The notes below the pieces were generated by a model. That model saw nothing but the letters and a program-made list of their open reading frames with translations. It was not told the DNA's origin and ran no database searches. Position numbers and translations under genes: made by a program. Of a DNA stretch of 64,000 nt, positions 16,280 to 24,347 are shown piece after piece. Numbering within the stretch: the stretch's first letter is position 1; each line of letters starts with the position of its first letter. The stretch is from Rhodobacterales bacterium (GTDB lineage Bacteria > Pseudomonadota > Alphaproteobacteria > Rhodobacterales > Rhodobacteraceae), in NCBI GenBank assembly GCA_021155205.1, contig JAJNPS010000021.1, positions 62,001-126,000 of the forward strand, in the 5' to 3' direction.

Positions 16280-17066
16280 CCCGCCGCAGCCCGCCTGCGA
16301 TGGCGACCAGCGCAAATATCCCCACCGCAAAGACGATGATCGACGGCCCTGCGGGCGTGTCCTGCCAGATCGACAGGCCAAGGCCGCCCAGCGCCGACAT
16401 CGCCCCGATGCCCACCGCCATCACCGCCATCGCCTCGGGGTTCCGCGCCAGCCCCCGGGCTCCCGCCGCCGGGATGATCAGCATCGCGGCGATCAGCAAG
16501 GCGCCAACGACCTTGATCGCCACCGCCACCGTCAACGCCAGCGCCAGCGTCAGGATCAGCCGCTCGCGATCCGGTCGCACCCCTGCGGCATAGGCCAGTT
16601 CGTCGCTCAGCGTCGCGGTCAGCAATCCCTGCCACCGCCACGCCAAGAGACCGATCACTGCCACCGCCGCGCCCCAGATCAACAGCAGATCCCTCCGCGA
16701 GACCGCCAGAATATCGCCAAACAGCCAGGACGACAGATCACTGCGCACCTCGGGCAGAAAGCTGACCGCGACAAGGCCGATCGCCAGCGCGCCATGCGCC
16801 ATCACCCCCAGCGTCGTATCCATCGCCCAGCCGCGGCTGGCCAGCGCCGACACCGTCACCGCCATCGCCACCGCCACGATCAGCGTGCCCAGAACCACCG
16901 GCAGGCTGGTCGCCAGCGCCAGTGCCACGCCCAGGATCGCCGCATGCGCCGTGGCATCACCGAAATATGCCATCCGACGCCACAGGACGAAGGACCCGAG
17001 CGGCCCCGTCGCCAGCGCCAGTCCCCCACCCGCAAGTGCTGCCCGGACCAGAAAATCATCCAGCAC
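16269..17066 (-). CDS. znuB: Zinc ABC transporter permease ZnuB
   Basis: ZnuB is the inner-membrane channel of the high-affinity zinc importer. The 265-residue protein has about eight hydrophobic helices of the ABC-3 family: LLDDFLVRAALAGG at the start, GSFVLWRRMAYFGDATAHAA (the characteristic coupling region), and LLIAAMLIIPAAGARGLARN. The start is GTG at 17066 with AAGGAG 7 bases upstream. The longer frame to 17135 encodes a Met/Thr/His run that is only the out-of-frame reading of the ZnuC His tail. It overlaps the end of znuC by 11 bases and is co-transcribed with zur and znuC. Its 3' end overlaps map on the other strand by 11 bases. Confidence 0.94.
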   Translation of the reverse strand: MLDDFLVRAALAGGGLALATGPLGSFVLWRRMAYFGDATAHAAILGVALALATSLPVVLGTLIVAVAMAVTVSALASRGWAMDTTLGVMAHGALAIGLVAVSFLPEVRSDLSSWLFGDILAVSRRDLLLIWGAAVAVIGLLAWRWQGLLTATLSDELAYAAGVRPDRERLILTLALALTVAVAIKVVGALLIAAMLIIPAAGARGLARNPEAMAVMAVGIGAMSALGGLGLSIWQDTPAGPSIIVFAVGIFALVAIAGGLRRVSG

Positions 17067-17829
17067 GCACAGGCTCCTTTTTGTCATGGTCATGGTCATG
17101 GTGATCATGCCGTGCAGGATCATGGTCATGATCATGCTCGTGGCGATACAGCGCCAGCGCGCCTTGCGTGCCCAACCCGAACAACGCGCGATACTCCGGC
17201 GCGCCTGACACGACCCTTGGTGTCCCCTCGCAGCAGATATGGCCGTTCAGGCAGATCACCCGGTCGCTTGCAGCCATCACCACATGCAGATCATGGCTGA
17301 CCATGAGCACCGCCGCACCCGTCCCGCGCCGCACATCCTCGATCAGCCGGTAGAATCCCGCCTCGGCCCTTTGGTCCAATCCTTGCGTCGGCTCGTCCAG
17401 TATCAAGAGCTGCGGGTCCGACAGCAGCGCCCGCGCCAGCAGCACCCGCTGTACCTGCCCCCCCGACAGTGACGCCAGCTGCAGCCCGCTGATCTCTGCC
17501 CCCAGCCCCACCCGCTCCAGCGCGGTCATCGCCTTGCCGTCGTTCACCCGCAGCGGCAGGGATAGGAACCGCCTGACCGTGATCGGCAGGCTGCGATCAA
17601 TCGCGAGCCGCTGTGGCACATATCCGATGCGCAACCCCACGGACCGCCGCACCGCGCCGCTGGCCAGCGGCACAACCCCTAACAGCGCCCGCACCAGAGT
17701 CGACTTGCCCGATCCGTTCGGCCCAAGGATCGTCACGATCTCGCCCGCGCGGATGGCCAAGCTGACCTCGTCCAGCACAGGCCTGCGGCCATAGCGCACA
17801 GTCACGTTTTCCGCGGAAATCAAGGCCAT
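17056..17829 (-). CDS. znuC: Zinc ABC transporter ATPase ZnuC with His/Asp-rich C-terminal tail
   Basis: ZnuC is the ATPase that drives zinc import through ZnuB. Motifs: Walker A GPNGSGKST (residues 36-44), Q-loop in IGYVPQRLAI, signature LSGGQVQRVLLARALL, Walker B LLILDEPTQGLD and switch His in MVSHDLHVVM. After the usual fold, from about residue 230, comes a tail of alternating His and Asp (HEHDHDHD, HDHHDHDHD), a likely cytosolic zinc-binding or zinc-sensing segment. The ATG at 17829 overlaps the end of zur by 10 bases, and znuB starts inside its last codons. A single Zur-repressed transcript zur-znuC-znuB is expected. Confidence 0.95.
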   Translation of the reverse strand: MALISAENVTVRYGRRPVLDEVSLAIRAGEIVTILGPNGSGKSTLVRALLGVVPLASGAVRRSVGLRIGYVPQRLAIDRSLPITVRRFLSLPLRVNDGKAMTALERVGLGAEISGLQLASLSGGQVQRVLLARALLSDPQLLILDEPTQGLDQRAEAGFYRLIEDVRRGTGAAVLMVSHDLHVVMAASDRVICLNGHICCEGTPRVVSGAPEYRALFGLGTQGALALYRHEHDHDHDPARHDHHDHDHDKKEPVRAG

Positions 17830-18356
17830 CCCGTGGCCCCCGCCTGACAAGCCGGGCACAGGCCGAGAGCCTCGATCGTCACCCGCTCCACCCTGAACCC
17901 CAAGCCCTTGGCCGCGCCTTCAAGGCCCTTTCGTGCCGCATCGGCCTCGGCCTCGGCCACTGCGTTGCAGGTGCTGCAGATCATGAATGCCGGGGCATGC
18001 GCCTCGCCCGGATGCATGCAGGCCAGATAAGCATTCAGCCGCTGGATGCGGTGGACAAGGCCGTTTTCCACCAGGAACTCCAGCGCGCGATAGGCAACCG
18101 GAGGCTGGTTGCCAAAGCCGTCGCCGACCAGTCGCTCCAGGACCTCATAGGCGCCCATTGCCCGATGGTGTTCCAGAAGAATCTCCAGCACCCGCCGCCG
18201 CACCGGGGTCAGCCGCACCCCCTTTGCCGTCGCCAGCGCATCCGCCCGCCCCAGCACATCCTCCGTGCAATGCGCGTGGTCATGGATTGCAAAGGCCACG
18301 CCCGGTGCAGTACAGCCCGGACAGGATGGATCGTGCGGATGCCGGTAAGTGCCCAT
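17820..18356 (-). CDS. zur: Zinc uptake regulator Zur (Fur family)
   Basis: Zur is a dimeric zinc-responsive repressor of 178 residues. It has an N-terminal extension with HPHDPSCPGCTAPG, then the winged helix of the Fur family (GVRLTPVRRRVLEILLEHHR, AMGAYEVLERL, PPVAYRALEFLVENGLVHRI). The dimerisation domain has structural-zinc Cys pairs (CSTCNAV and CPAC) and His-rich HPGEAHAPAFM. The ATG at 18356 follows GGGGGG; the frame to 18410 is not needed. It is the first gene of zur-znuC-znuB and carries a Zur box over its own promoter, so the operon is probably self-repressed when zinc is ample. Confidence 0.95.
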   Translation of the reverse strand: MGTYRHPHDPSCPGCTAPGVAFAIHDHAHCTEDVLGRADALATAKGVRLTPVRRRVLEILLEHHRAMGAYEVLERLVGDGFGNQPPVAYRALEFLVENGLVHRIQRLNAYLACMHPGEAHAPAFMICSTCNAVAEAEADAARKGLEGAAKGLGFRVERVTIEALGLCPACQAGATGWP

Positions 18357-18374
18357 GGCAAGCCCCCCTTGACT

Positions 18375-18389
18375 TGTAATAGTATAACA
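18375..18389. promoter_or_regulatory. Zur box between zur and znuA
   Basis: TGTAATAGTATAACA matches the known alphaproteobacterial and enterobacterial Zur core TGTTATA-N-TATAACA with one mismatch in the left arm (as written on the plus strand). On the minus strand it overlaps a candidate -10 (TATACT, 18381-18386) with TTGCAG as -35 (18405-18410), the likely promoter of zur-znuCB. On the plus strand a TTGACT hexamer (18369-18374) directly precedes it, towards znuA. One box could therefore block both directions. Confidence 0.8.
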
Positions 18390-18427
18390 TACACACATTC
18401 CCCTCTGCAACCTTCGAGGGGCTTCCC

Positions 18428-19378
18428 GTGCGTTATACTATATCCTTCGCCATAGCCACAGCCCTCGCGGCCCTGACACTGGGCCCTGCGCAGGCCGATG
18501 TACCGTCGGTCGTCACCGACATGCCCCCGATCCAGTCCCTCGTTGCGCAGGTCATGGGCGACCTCGGCACACCTCTGATGCTTCTGGCTCCGGCGTCCAG
18601 CCCGCATGACTTTCAGCTCAGTCCCTCGCGGGCCGCCGCGATCGCAGGTGCGGACCTGATCGTCTGGACCGGACCGGAACTGTCGCCCTGGCTCGGCCGC
18701 GTGCTCGACAGCGCAGATACGACCGCGCCGACGCTTGCCCTGCTCGCCTCTCAGGCCACAAGACTGCGACCCTTCGCACTGGCAAGTGGTGCCGACGAGT
18801 CGCCGAAAGCAGACCATGTCCATGTTGTGGGGGACGAACACGATCTCGACCGTTCGCAACTTGACCCGCACGCCTGGCTAGATCCCGACAATGCCAGCAT
18901 CTGGCTTGGCCTGATCGCGACCGAACTCGCCAAGATCGATCCTGACAACGCCGCGTCCTACATAGCCAATGCTGCAAAAGCCCAGGCTGACCTTGCGGCC
19001 CTTGACAGCAGCCTTGCCGATACCCTCGCCCCCGCACGTGGCAAGCCGATCATCGTCTTTCACGATGCCTACGGATATTTCGCCGCGCAGTATGGCCTGA
19101 AACTGGCCGGGTCCGTGTCCCTCGGAGACGCTACCACGCCGGGTGCGGCGCGGCTCGCGAGTCTTCGTGCGACCATAACCGCCGGATCAGCCACCTGCAT
19201 CTTCCCAGACGCGCAGTTCGATCCTGCCCCCGTCACGCAACTGGCCAGTGACACCGGCATCCGCGTCGGTGGCGCCCTTGATCCCGAAGGTTCCACCCAG
19301 CCGCAAGGTCCCGGACTTTACGCCGCCCTGATGACAGGCCTCGCCGACACCATTGCCGCATGCGTCACTGCGCCCTGA
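18428..19378 (+). CDS. znuA: Zinc ABC transporter periplasmic binding protein ZnuA
   Basis: ZnuA captures zinc in the periplasm and delivers it to ZnuB. The 316-residue protein starts with a signal peptide (MRYTISFAIATALAALTLGP, cleavage near AQA-DV). Zinc ligands expected for the family are visible: His in SSPHDFQLSPS, His in LDPHAWLDPDN, His in IVFHDAYGYF and Asp near ALDPEGSTQ. A short charged loop HVHVVGDEHD replaces the longer His-rich loop of other ZnuA proteins. The start is GTG at 18428 with GAGGGG 6 bases upstream. A second Zur-like sequence covers codons 2-6. It ends 12 bases from the convergent puuD stop. Confidence 0.95.
   Translation: MRYTISFAIATALAALTLGPAQADVPSVVTDMPPIQSLVAQVMGDLGTPLMLLAPASSPHDFQLSPSRAAAIAGADLIVWTGPELSPWLGRVLDSADTTAPTLALLASQATRLRPFALASGADESPKADHVHVVGDEHDLDRSQLDPHAWLDPDNASIWLGLIATELAKIDPDNAASYIANAAKAQADLAALDSSLADTLAPARGKPIIVFHDAYGYFAAQYGLKLAGSVSLGDATTPGAARLASLRATITAGSATCIFPDAQFDPAPVTQLASDTGIRVGGALDPEGSTQPQGPGLYAALMTGLADTIAACVTAP
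18431..18445. promoter_or_regulatory. Second Zur-like motif inside the znuA start
   Basis: CGTTATACTATATCC shares ten consecutive bases, GTTATACTAT, with the reverse complement of the Zur box at 18375-18389. It lies in codons 2-6 of znuA, 56 bases from the first box (start to start). It is only a half-good match on the right arm. It may give cooperative or roadblock repression; it could also be chance, since the bases also encode the signal peptide. Confidence 0.4.
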
Positions 19379-19388
19379 TTTCAGACTG

Positions 19389-19412
19389 TTTCAAATATCC
19401 CCGCCGGAGGCC
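19389..19412. repeat. Short Rhodobacterales-type repeat, copy 1 (in puuD 3' end)
   Basis: TTTCAAATATCCCCGCCGGAGG covers the last codons and stop of puuD (protein end ASGGDI). Its core TTT(GC)(G/C)CAAA-AT-ATCC-CCGCCGGAGG recurs at 25193-25240 and 29021-29055. The repeat has probably moved into, or been fixed at, the gene end and supplies the stop codon. Its function is unknown. Confidence 0.55.
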
Positions 19413-20629
19413 TTGACCGCGTCGCGATACCAGGCCGCAATCGCCGCGCGCTCTTCCGGCGAGATAAAGGTAAGGTTGCCCGGCGGCATCGCCTCGCTGA
19501 TCCCTGCCTGCAGGAAAATCCGCCTTGCCTCGCGCGCGATCTGGCCTTCGGTCTCCAGCACCACACCCTTGGGCGGCCACAGCATCCCGTCCCAGACCGG
19601 CGCCGCGGCGTGGCACATGGAACAGCGCCCCTGCACGATGCCCGCGACATCCGCGAACCCCTGCGCCGCCGCGAACCGCAGCGCCGCAGCCTCTGTCCTC
19701 GCATCCGCAGGCACCGTCCGCATCGGGGCGGTCGACAGCCAGGCGATGATCAGGAACAGGATCACCGTCACCCCCCAGGTCCAGTGCGGGCTGCCCTTGC
19801 GGGCGTGCCTGGTGTTGAACCAGTGCCGGATGGTGACGCCCATCAGGAACACCAGACTGGCGATGATCCAGTTCCATCGCGTCGCGAACACCAGCGGATA
19901 ATGATTCGACAGCATCAGGAACACGACCGGCAGCGTCAGGTAATTGTTGTGTGTGGACCGCTGCTTGGCGATCTTGCCGTATTTCGCAGCCGGCACCAGG
20001 CCCGCCTTCAGGTCGGCAACCACGATCCGCTGGTTCGGCATGATGACCATGAACACGTTCGCCGACATGATCGTTGCGGTGAACGCCCCCAGATGCAACA
20101 GGGCCGCGCGGCCACTGAACACCTGCGCGTAGAACCACGACATCGCCACCAGCACCACGAACAAGGCACCCATCAGCACCGTCTGGTTGGCATCGACAAA
20201 GACCCGGCACAGCGTCGTATAGGCGACCCAGCCAAACGCCAGCGATGCCAGCGATATGGCGACCGCCTGCCCGACGGTCAGGTCCATCACCGTGGGGTCG
20301 ATCAGATAAAGTTCCGCCCCAAGATAATAGACCAGCACCAGCATCGCGAACCCGGAAAGCCAGGTCGCATAGCTTTCCCATTTGAACCAGGTCAGATGCT
20401 CGGGCAGCATCGCAGGCGCCACCAGATACTTGTTGATGTGGTAAAAGCCCCCGCCATGCACCTGCCATTCCTCACCATGCGCCAGGGGCGGCAGGCTGGG
20501 CGTCTTGCGCAAGCCAAGGTCCAGGGCGATGAAATAGAATGACGACCCGATCCAGGCGACGGCGGTGATCACATGCGTCCAGCGCGCCGCGATCTCCACC
20601 CATTCCCACAACACCACCCAGTCATACAT
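19391..20629 (-). CDS. puuD: Membrane urate oxidase PuuD with fused cytochrome c domain
   Basis: PuuD oxidises urate to 5-hydroxyisourate and passes electrons to the respiratory chain. The 412-residue protein has a hydrophobic N-terminal PuuD/DUF989 part with about eight helices (HVITAVAWIGSSFYFIALDL, GFYHINKYLVAP, FTATIMSANVFMVIMPNQR). It ends with a small cytochrome c domain (about residues 325-405) having the haem site CSMCH and a later Met in SEAMPPGNLT as probable sixth ligand. The ATG at 20629 begins MYDWVVLWEWVEIAARW; the frame to 20731 is unsupported. Its last codons coincide with a short repeat also found at 25193 and 29021. It belongs with uraH and puuE-uraD. Confidence 0.93.
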   Translation of the reverse strand: MYDWVVLWEWVEIAARWTHVITAVAWIGSSFYFIALDLGLRKTPSLPPLAHGEEWQVHGGGFYHINKYLVAPAMLPEHLTWFKWESYATWLSGFAMLVLVYYLGAELYLIDPTVMDLTVGQAVAISLASLAFGWVAYTTLCRVFVDANQTVLMGALFVVLVAMSWFYAQVFSGRAALLHLGAFTATIMSANVFMVIMPNQRIVVADLKAGLVPAAKYGKIAKQRSTHNNYLTLPVVFLMLSNHYPLVFATRWNWIIASLVFLMGVTIRHWFNTRHARKGSPHWTWGVTVILFLIIAWLSTAPMRTVPADARTEAAALRFAAAQGFADVAGIVQGRCSMCHAAAPVWDGMLWPPKGVVLETEGQIAREARRIFLQAGISEAMPPGNLTFISPEERAAIAAWYRDAVKASGGDI

Positions 20630-20758
20630 GGCAGTCACCCCGCGGTTTTCCGCCAAGGCTACAGAAGCCGCGCGCCGTGCGAAACCGGATAACGGTCCTG
20701 CGCCCTGGAAAAGGGGCGCAAGGTTTCCCACGCGCCCCGATCAGAAAACCTGCATCCG

Positions 20759-22288
20759 TTACTGGATGCGCTGGCCGTTGACCCAGATCTCATTGCCCGC
20801 CTTGGCCTCGATCTTGGAGGTCAGGCTGTCGGCATTCGCGCCGGGGGCAAAGAACATCCCCATCATCATGCGCGCACCCATCGCATCCTCTGGGGTCATC
20901 ATGCCGGTGGCGATCAGCCCGTCGATCAGCGCATTGCCGCCCGTCAGGCTGACATTCGCCTCGCCCAGCGGCATCGGCATGCCCATGGAATTGTCAAAGG
21001 TGAATGCCCCGCTGCCGGCAATTGCCGCCCCCGCGATGTTCAGCGCAAGGTTGGTGATGTTCAGCGTCTCGGGGGCCGGGGGGGGCGGCACGGCGCCGGT
21101 TTCCTCGGCCACCGCCATGGCGGGAAAGTCGATCTTTGCCTTGCCCGACACATCAATCGCCAGATTGGCCGGATCGCGTTTCAGAACCGCGCCGGGGTCC
21201 ATCATCGCCCAGGCCTCGTCGTTCAGCGTGAATTCGGTCAACTGCAGTTTCAGCGCATAGTCGCCCGCCACCTCGCCCGCCATCACCGGCGCGATGATGT
21301 TGGCCACAACCGGGCCGGAGGTGATCTTGACCGGCGCCGGCATCATCGACGACGTCACGTCCACCGTCAGCCCCTCTCCCGTGGATTGGACCGAAAAGCG
21401 GTCCTTGTCGAAAGCAAAGCTCGCCTCGCCCGGCAGCACAGCCATGGTCAGCGCATAGGGCAGGAACGCCATCTCCTGCGTCGCCGACCCGGTCGAGGCG
21501 CCCTGCCGGGTCGCTCCAGTAACGCTGAAGCCTTCCTGCAGCGCGGTCGAAAATTCCGCCGCCGACTGCAGGGCCATCAGCGAGACCGTCTGCGGCATCG
21601 TCACGGCCAGGCTCAGCGCCACGTCGGCCGTGTCGCTGGTCGAGGATGTCTTCATCGGAAAGCCCGGATCGCTGGTCGTCACCTCATAGGCCAGACGGCT
21701 GGCATTCAGGGTCATGCCAAAGGCACGGTTCATGCCGGGCGTGTCGGAATAGGTGCCCGACACCGCGTCCATGGCCAGCTTGACCACGTTCGTCGCGGGC
21801 CCCGCAGGCGCGGTGTCGCCCAGTTGCGTCGCGGTATAGCTGGCATTGAAATCGGCGTTCACCGCGGCGGCGGCATAGTCATAGACCAGCGCCCCGGCAT
21901 CGTCTCGCGCGGTCAGCGTCAGTCCGTCATGCGTCAGCTTCATCGCGGCAGTGTCGCCCGCACCCCCCGTCGTCTGGAACCCGATATCCGCGCCGGGCGT
22001 GATCAGCACCGATCCGTCCGCCTGTTCCGCCAGCACCATGTCGGAAATCGTCAGGCCTGGCATGCCCTCGGGCGCCACGGTGATGCCGTTCAGCATCAGC
22101 GACCCGCCATCCCTGGCCTCGGTGGCGGCCGACACCGTCAGGCCCGCCAGCGCGGCGGCACCCTTCCAGGATTGCCAGACCTGATCGGCCGTCAGCGCAG
22201 CATGTGCCGTCCCCGACAGCAAGAGGACCATCAGCGGCGTCATCGCCGCGGTCCGCCCCATCGCTGAAATCCACTTGAAATCCTTCAT
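20759..22288 (-). CDS. DUF2125-family exported protein
   Basis: The 509-residue protein has a signal peptide (residues about 10-32, TPLMVLLLSGTAHA-AL) followed by a long, beta-rich region of repeated short domains that read like DUF2125. Typical segments are GGSLMLNGITVAPEGMPGL, ADGSVLITPGADIGF and LALNIAGAAIAGSGAFTFD. Members are conserved in Rhodobacterales and thought periplasmic or membrane-attached, but no activity is known. Two adjacent ATGs exist (22291, 22288); the second has GGAGA at better spacing. It lies in the purine-degradation region between puuD and uraH without an obvious link. A partial second DUF2125 protein occurs at 63533. Confidence 0.75.
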   Translation of the reverse strand: MKDFKWISAMGRTAAMTPLMVLLLSGTAHAALTADQVWQSWKGAAALAGLTVSAATEARDGGSLMLNGITVAPEGMPGLTISDMVLAEQADGSVLITPGADIGFQTTGGAGDTAAMKLTHDGLTLTARDDAGALVYDYAAAAVNADFNASYTATQLGDTAPAGPATNVVKLAMDAVSGTYSDTPGMNRAFGMTLNASRLAYEVTTSDPGFPMKTSSTSDTADVALSLAVTMPQTVSLMALQSAAEFSTALQEGFSVTGATRQGASTGSATQEMAFLPYALTMAVLPGEASFAFDKDRFSVQSTGEGLTVDVTSSMMPAPVKITSGPVVANIIAPVMAGEVAGDYALKLQLTEFTLNDEAWAMMDPGAVLKRDPANLAIDVSGKAKIDFPAMAVAEETGAVPPPPAPETLNITNLALNIAGAAIAGSGAFTFDNSMGMPMPLGEANVSLTGGNALIDGLIATGMMTPEDAMGARMMMGMFFAPGANADSLTSKIEAKAGNEIWVNGQRIQ

Positions 22289-22451
22289 CATCTGTCTCCA
22301 CAGCAAAAAACAATTCGGAACGGCGGTACAGTAGTCGGACTGCGCATGACTGCAAGCGGTTCATCTGTAGCGGTGGAGCCCGGGTTTCTGTCCTGACCCT
22401 GACCCGGCGCGGGTGTCCGGCTGATCCTTGCAGCGGAACGATGCCGCCGGG

Positions 22452-22817
22452 TCAGCTGCCGCGATAGGTTGCATAGGAAAACGGCGCGATCAGCAGCGGG
22501 ACGTGATAATGCTGGTCCGCATCCGGCACCCCGAACCGGATCGGAACCTCGTCCAGAAACAGCACGTCGCCTGCCGCCTGCCCGGTCTGGCGCAGATAGT
22601 CGCCAGCGAAAAAGACCAGCTCATAGACGCCGGCCCTGAATGCCGCACCCGCCAGCACCGGCCCCTCGGTCCGGCCATCCGCATTCGTCACGACCTCGGC
22701 GATCTTGCTGTGCTTCATCCCCGCCACGCGGAAAAGAGCGATCCTGACGCCCGCCGCAGGCTTGCCCCGCGCGGTATCCAGCACATGCGTCGTCAACCGT
22801 CCGCTGCCCATCGCCAT
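22452..22817 (-). CDS. uraH: 5-hydroxyisourate hydrolase (transthyretin-like)
   Basis: UraH (HIUase, PucM) hydrolyses 5-hydroxyisourate, the PuuD product, to OHCU. At 121 residues it is the standard length. Active-site segments are visible: LTTHVLDTARGKPAAGV near the start (catalytic His in THVLD), GRTEGPVL (catalytic Arg) and DADQHYHVPLLIAPF (His), and it ends in the diagnostic C-terminal YRGS. The ATG at 22817 gives MAMGSGRLTTHV; a start two codons later is possible. It is transcribed away from the puuE-uraD fusion, with 114 bases between, where a shared control region is likely. Confidence 0.96.
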   Translation of the reverse strand: MAMGSGRLTTHVLDTARGKPAAGVRIALFRVAGMKHSKIAEVVTNADGRTEGPVLAGAAFRAGVYELVFFAGDYLRQTGQAAGDVLFLDEVPIRFGVPDADQHYHVPLLIAPFSYATYRGS

Positions 22818-22869
22818 CCGCCCCCTTTGTTCCAGCCACCCTTTGCAAGCTAAGGCTTTTTCAGGTCAA

Positions 22870-22897
22870 TTGAAAATCCCAACAACACTTCTATTCT
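22870..22897 (+). promoter_or_regulatory. Candidate promoter and operator for puuE-uraD
   Basis: TTGAAA (22870-22875), 16 bases, then TATTCT (22892-22897) make a reasonable sigma-70 promoter upstream of the ATG at 22932. A palindrome TCAATTGA (22866-22873) overlaps the -35, where a purine-responsive repressor could bind. Both are pattern matches only. Confidence 0.4.
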
Positions 22898-22931
22898 GCG
22901 CCAACCGCCGTCGTCGAAAGGTCCCAAGGCC

Positions 22932-24347
22932 ATGACCCGCTATCCCCGCGACTTTCGCGGCCACGGCCCGACCCCGCCCGATGCGCGCTGGCCGGGCGGG
23001 GCGAATATCGCAATCAGCCTGGTCCTGAATTACGAGGAAGGCGGCGAGAACAACATGCTGCACGGCGATGCGGCGTCCGAGGCGTTCCTGTCCGACATCG
23101 CCGGTGCCGTGCCCTGGCCGGATCGGCGCCACTGGAACATGGAATCCCTATACGACTATGGCGCACGGGCGGGGTTCTGGCGGCTGCACCGGCTGTTCAC
23201 CGAACGCAACCTGCCCGTCACCATCTACGGCGTGGCGACAGCCCTCGCCCGCAACCCCGAACAGGTGGCGGCAATGAAGGATGCGGGATGGGACATCGCC
23301 TCCCACGGCCTGAAATGGGTCGACCACCGCGACATGCCCGAGGCCGACGAACGCGCCCAGATCGCCGAGGCCCTGCGCCTTCACACCGAAGTCGTGGGCC
23401 ACGCCCCGCGCGGCTGGTACACCGGCCGCTGTTCCATGAATACCGTCCGTCTGGTGACGGAAACCGCCCGCCTTGACTGGATTTCCGACACCTACGATGA
23501 CGACCTGCCCTATTGGAAGGAGATCGGCGACCGCGACCAGCTGATCATCCCCTATACGCTGGAGGCGAACGACATGCGGTTCGCCACCGCGCCCGGATAC
23601 ATCACGGGCGAACAGTTCTTCAGCTATCTCAAGGACAGCTTCGACACCCTTTACGCCGAAGGCAGCGAGGGTGCGCCCAGGATGTTCTCCATCGGCCTGC
23701 ATTGCCGCCTGATCGGCCGCCCCGGCAAGATCGCAGGCCTGCGACGTTTCCTTGATTACGCCCAGGGGCATCAAGGTGTCTGGTTCGCCACCCGCAGCGA
23801 CATCGCCCGCCACTGGGCCATGACGCATCCCCACCACCGCATCGAAAGGCCCAGCCAGATGAGCCGGGCCCGTTTCGTCGAACGCTTCGGCAGCATCTTC
23901 GAACACTCCCCCTGGATCGCCGAACGCGCCTTCGAGCTGGAGCTTGGCCCCGCCCATGACAGCGCCACCGGCCTCCACAACGCCCTCGCGCGCGCCTTCC
24001 GCAGCGCCAGCCCCGACGAACGCCTTGGCGTGCTCAAGGCCCACCCCGACCTCGCCGGAAAGCTCGCTGCCGCCAAACGCCTGTCCCCCGAATCCACCGC
24101 CGAACAACACGCCGCCGCCCTCGACACCCTGACCGACGCCGAACGCGCCGCATTCCAGAGCCTGAACACCGCCTACATGGCCAAGCACGGCTTTCCCTTC
24201 ATCATCGCCGTGCGTGACCATACCAAGGACGCCATCCTCGCGGCCTTTCACATCCGCATCGCCAACGATACCGCGACCGAATTTGGCCTCGCCTGCACGC
24301 AGGTCGAACGCATCGCCGCCCTCAGGCTCAAGGATCAACTGCCATGA
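22932..24347 (+). CDS. puuE-uraD: Bifunctional allantoinase PuuE / OHCU decarboxylase UraD
   Basis: This 471-residue fusion carries two steps of urate breakdown. Residues 1-300 are the polysaccharide-deacetylase-type allantoinase PuuE (YPRDFRGHGPTPPDARWPGG, LNYEEGGENNMLHGD, WDIASHGLKWVDH, GWYTGRCSMNTVRLV), which opens allantoin to allantoate. Residues about 305-471 are OHCU decarboxylase UraD (RFVERFGSIFEHSPWIAERA, GVLKAHPDLAGKLA, YMAKHGFPFIIAVRDHTKDA), which makes (S)-allantoin. The catalytic His and Glu of UraD lie in FEHSPWIAE and SPESTAEQ. The PuuE type needs no metal cluster of AllB. The stop overlaps the allE start (ATGA, 24344-24347). The HIUase UraH acts just before UraD and lies divergently upstream. 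Confidence 0.95.
   Translation: MTRYPRDFRGHGPTPPDARWPGGANIAISLVLNYEEGGENNMLHGDAASEAFLSDIAGAVPWPDRRHWNMESLYDYGARAGFWRLHRLFTERNLPVTIYGVATALARNPEQVAAMKDAGWDIASHGLKWVDHRDMPEADERAQIAEALRLHTEVVGHAPRGWYTGRCSMNTVRLVTETARLDWISDTYDDDLPYWKEIGDRDQLIIPYTLEANDMRFATAPGYITGEQFFSYLKDSFDTLYAEGSEGAPRMFSIGLHCRLIGRPGKIAGLRRFLDYAQGHQGVWFATRSDIARHWAMTHPHHRIERPSQMSRARFVERFGSIFEHSPWIAERAFELELGPAHDSATGLHNALARAFRSASPDERLGVLKAHPDLAGKLAAAKRLSPESTAEQHAAALDTLTDAERAAFQSLNTAYMAKHGFPFIIAVRDHTKDAILAAFHIRIANDTATEFGLACTQVERIAALRLKDQLP

Noticed and set aside
16269..17135. Longer ZnuB with an N-terminal Met/Thr/His run
   Set aside because: That run is the out-of-frame reading of the ZnuC His tail; the GTG at 17066 has a good ribosome-binding site.
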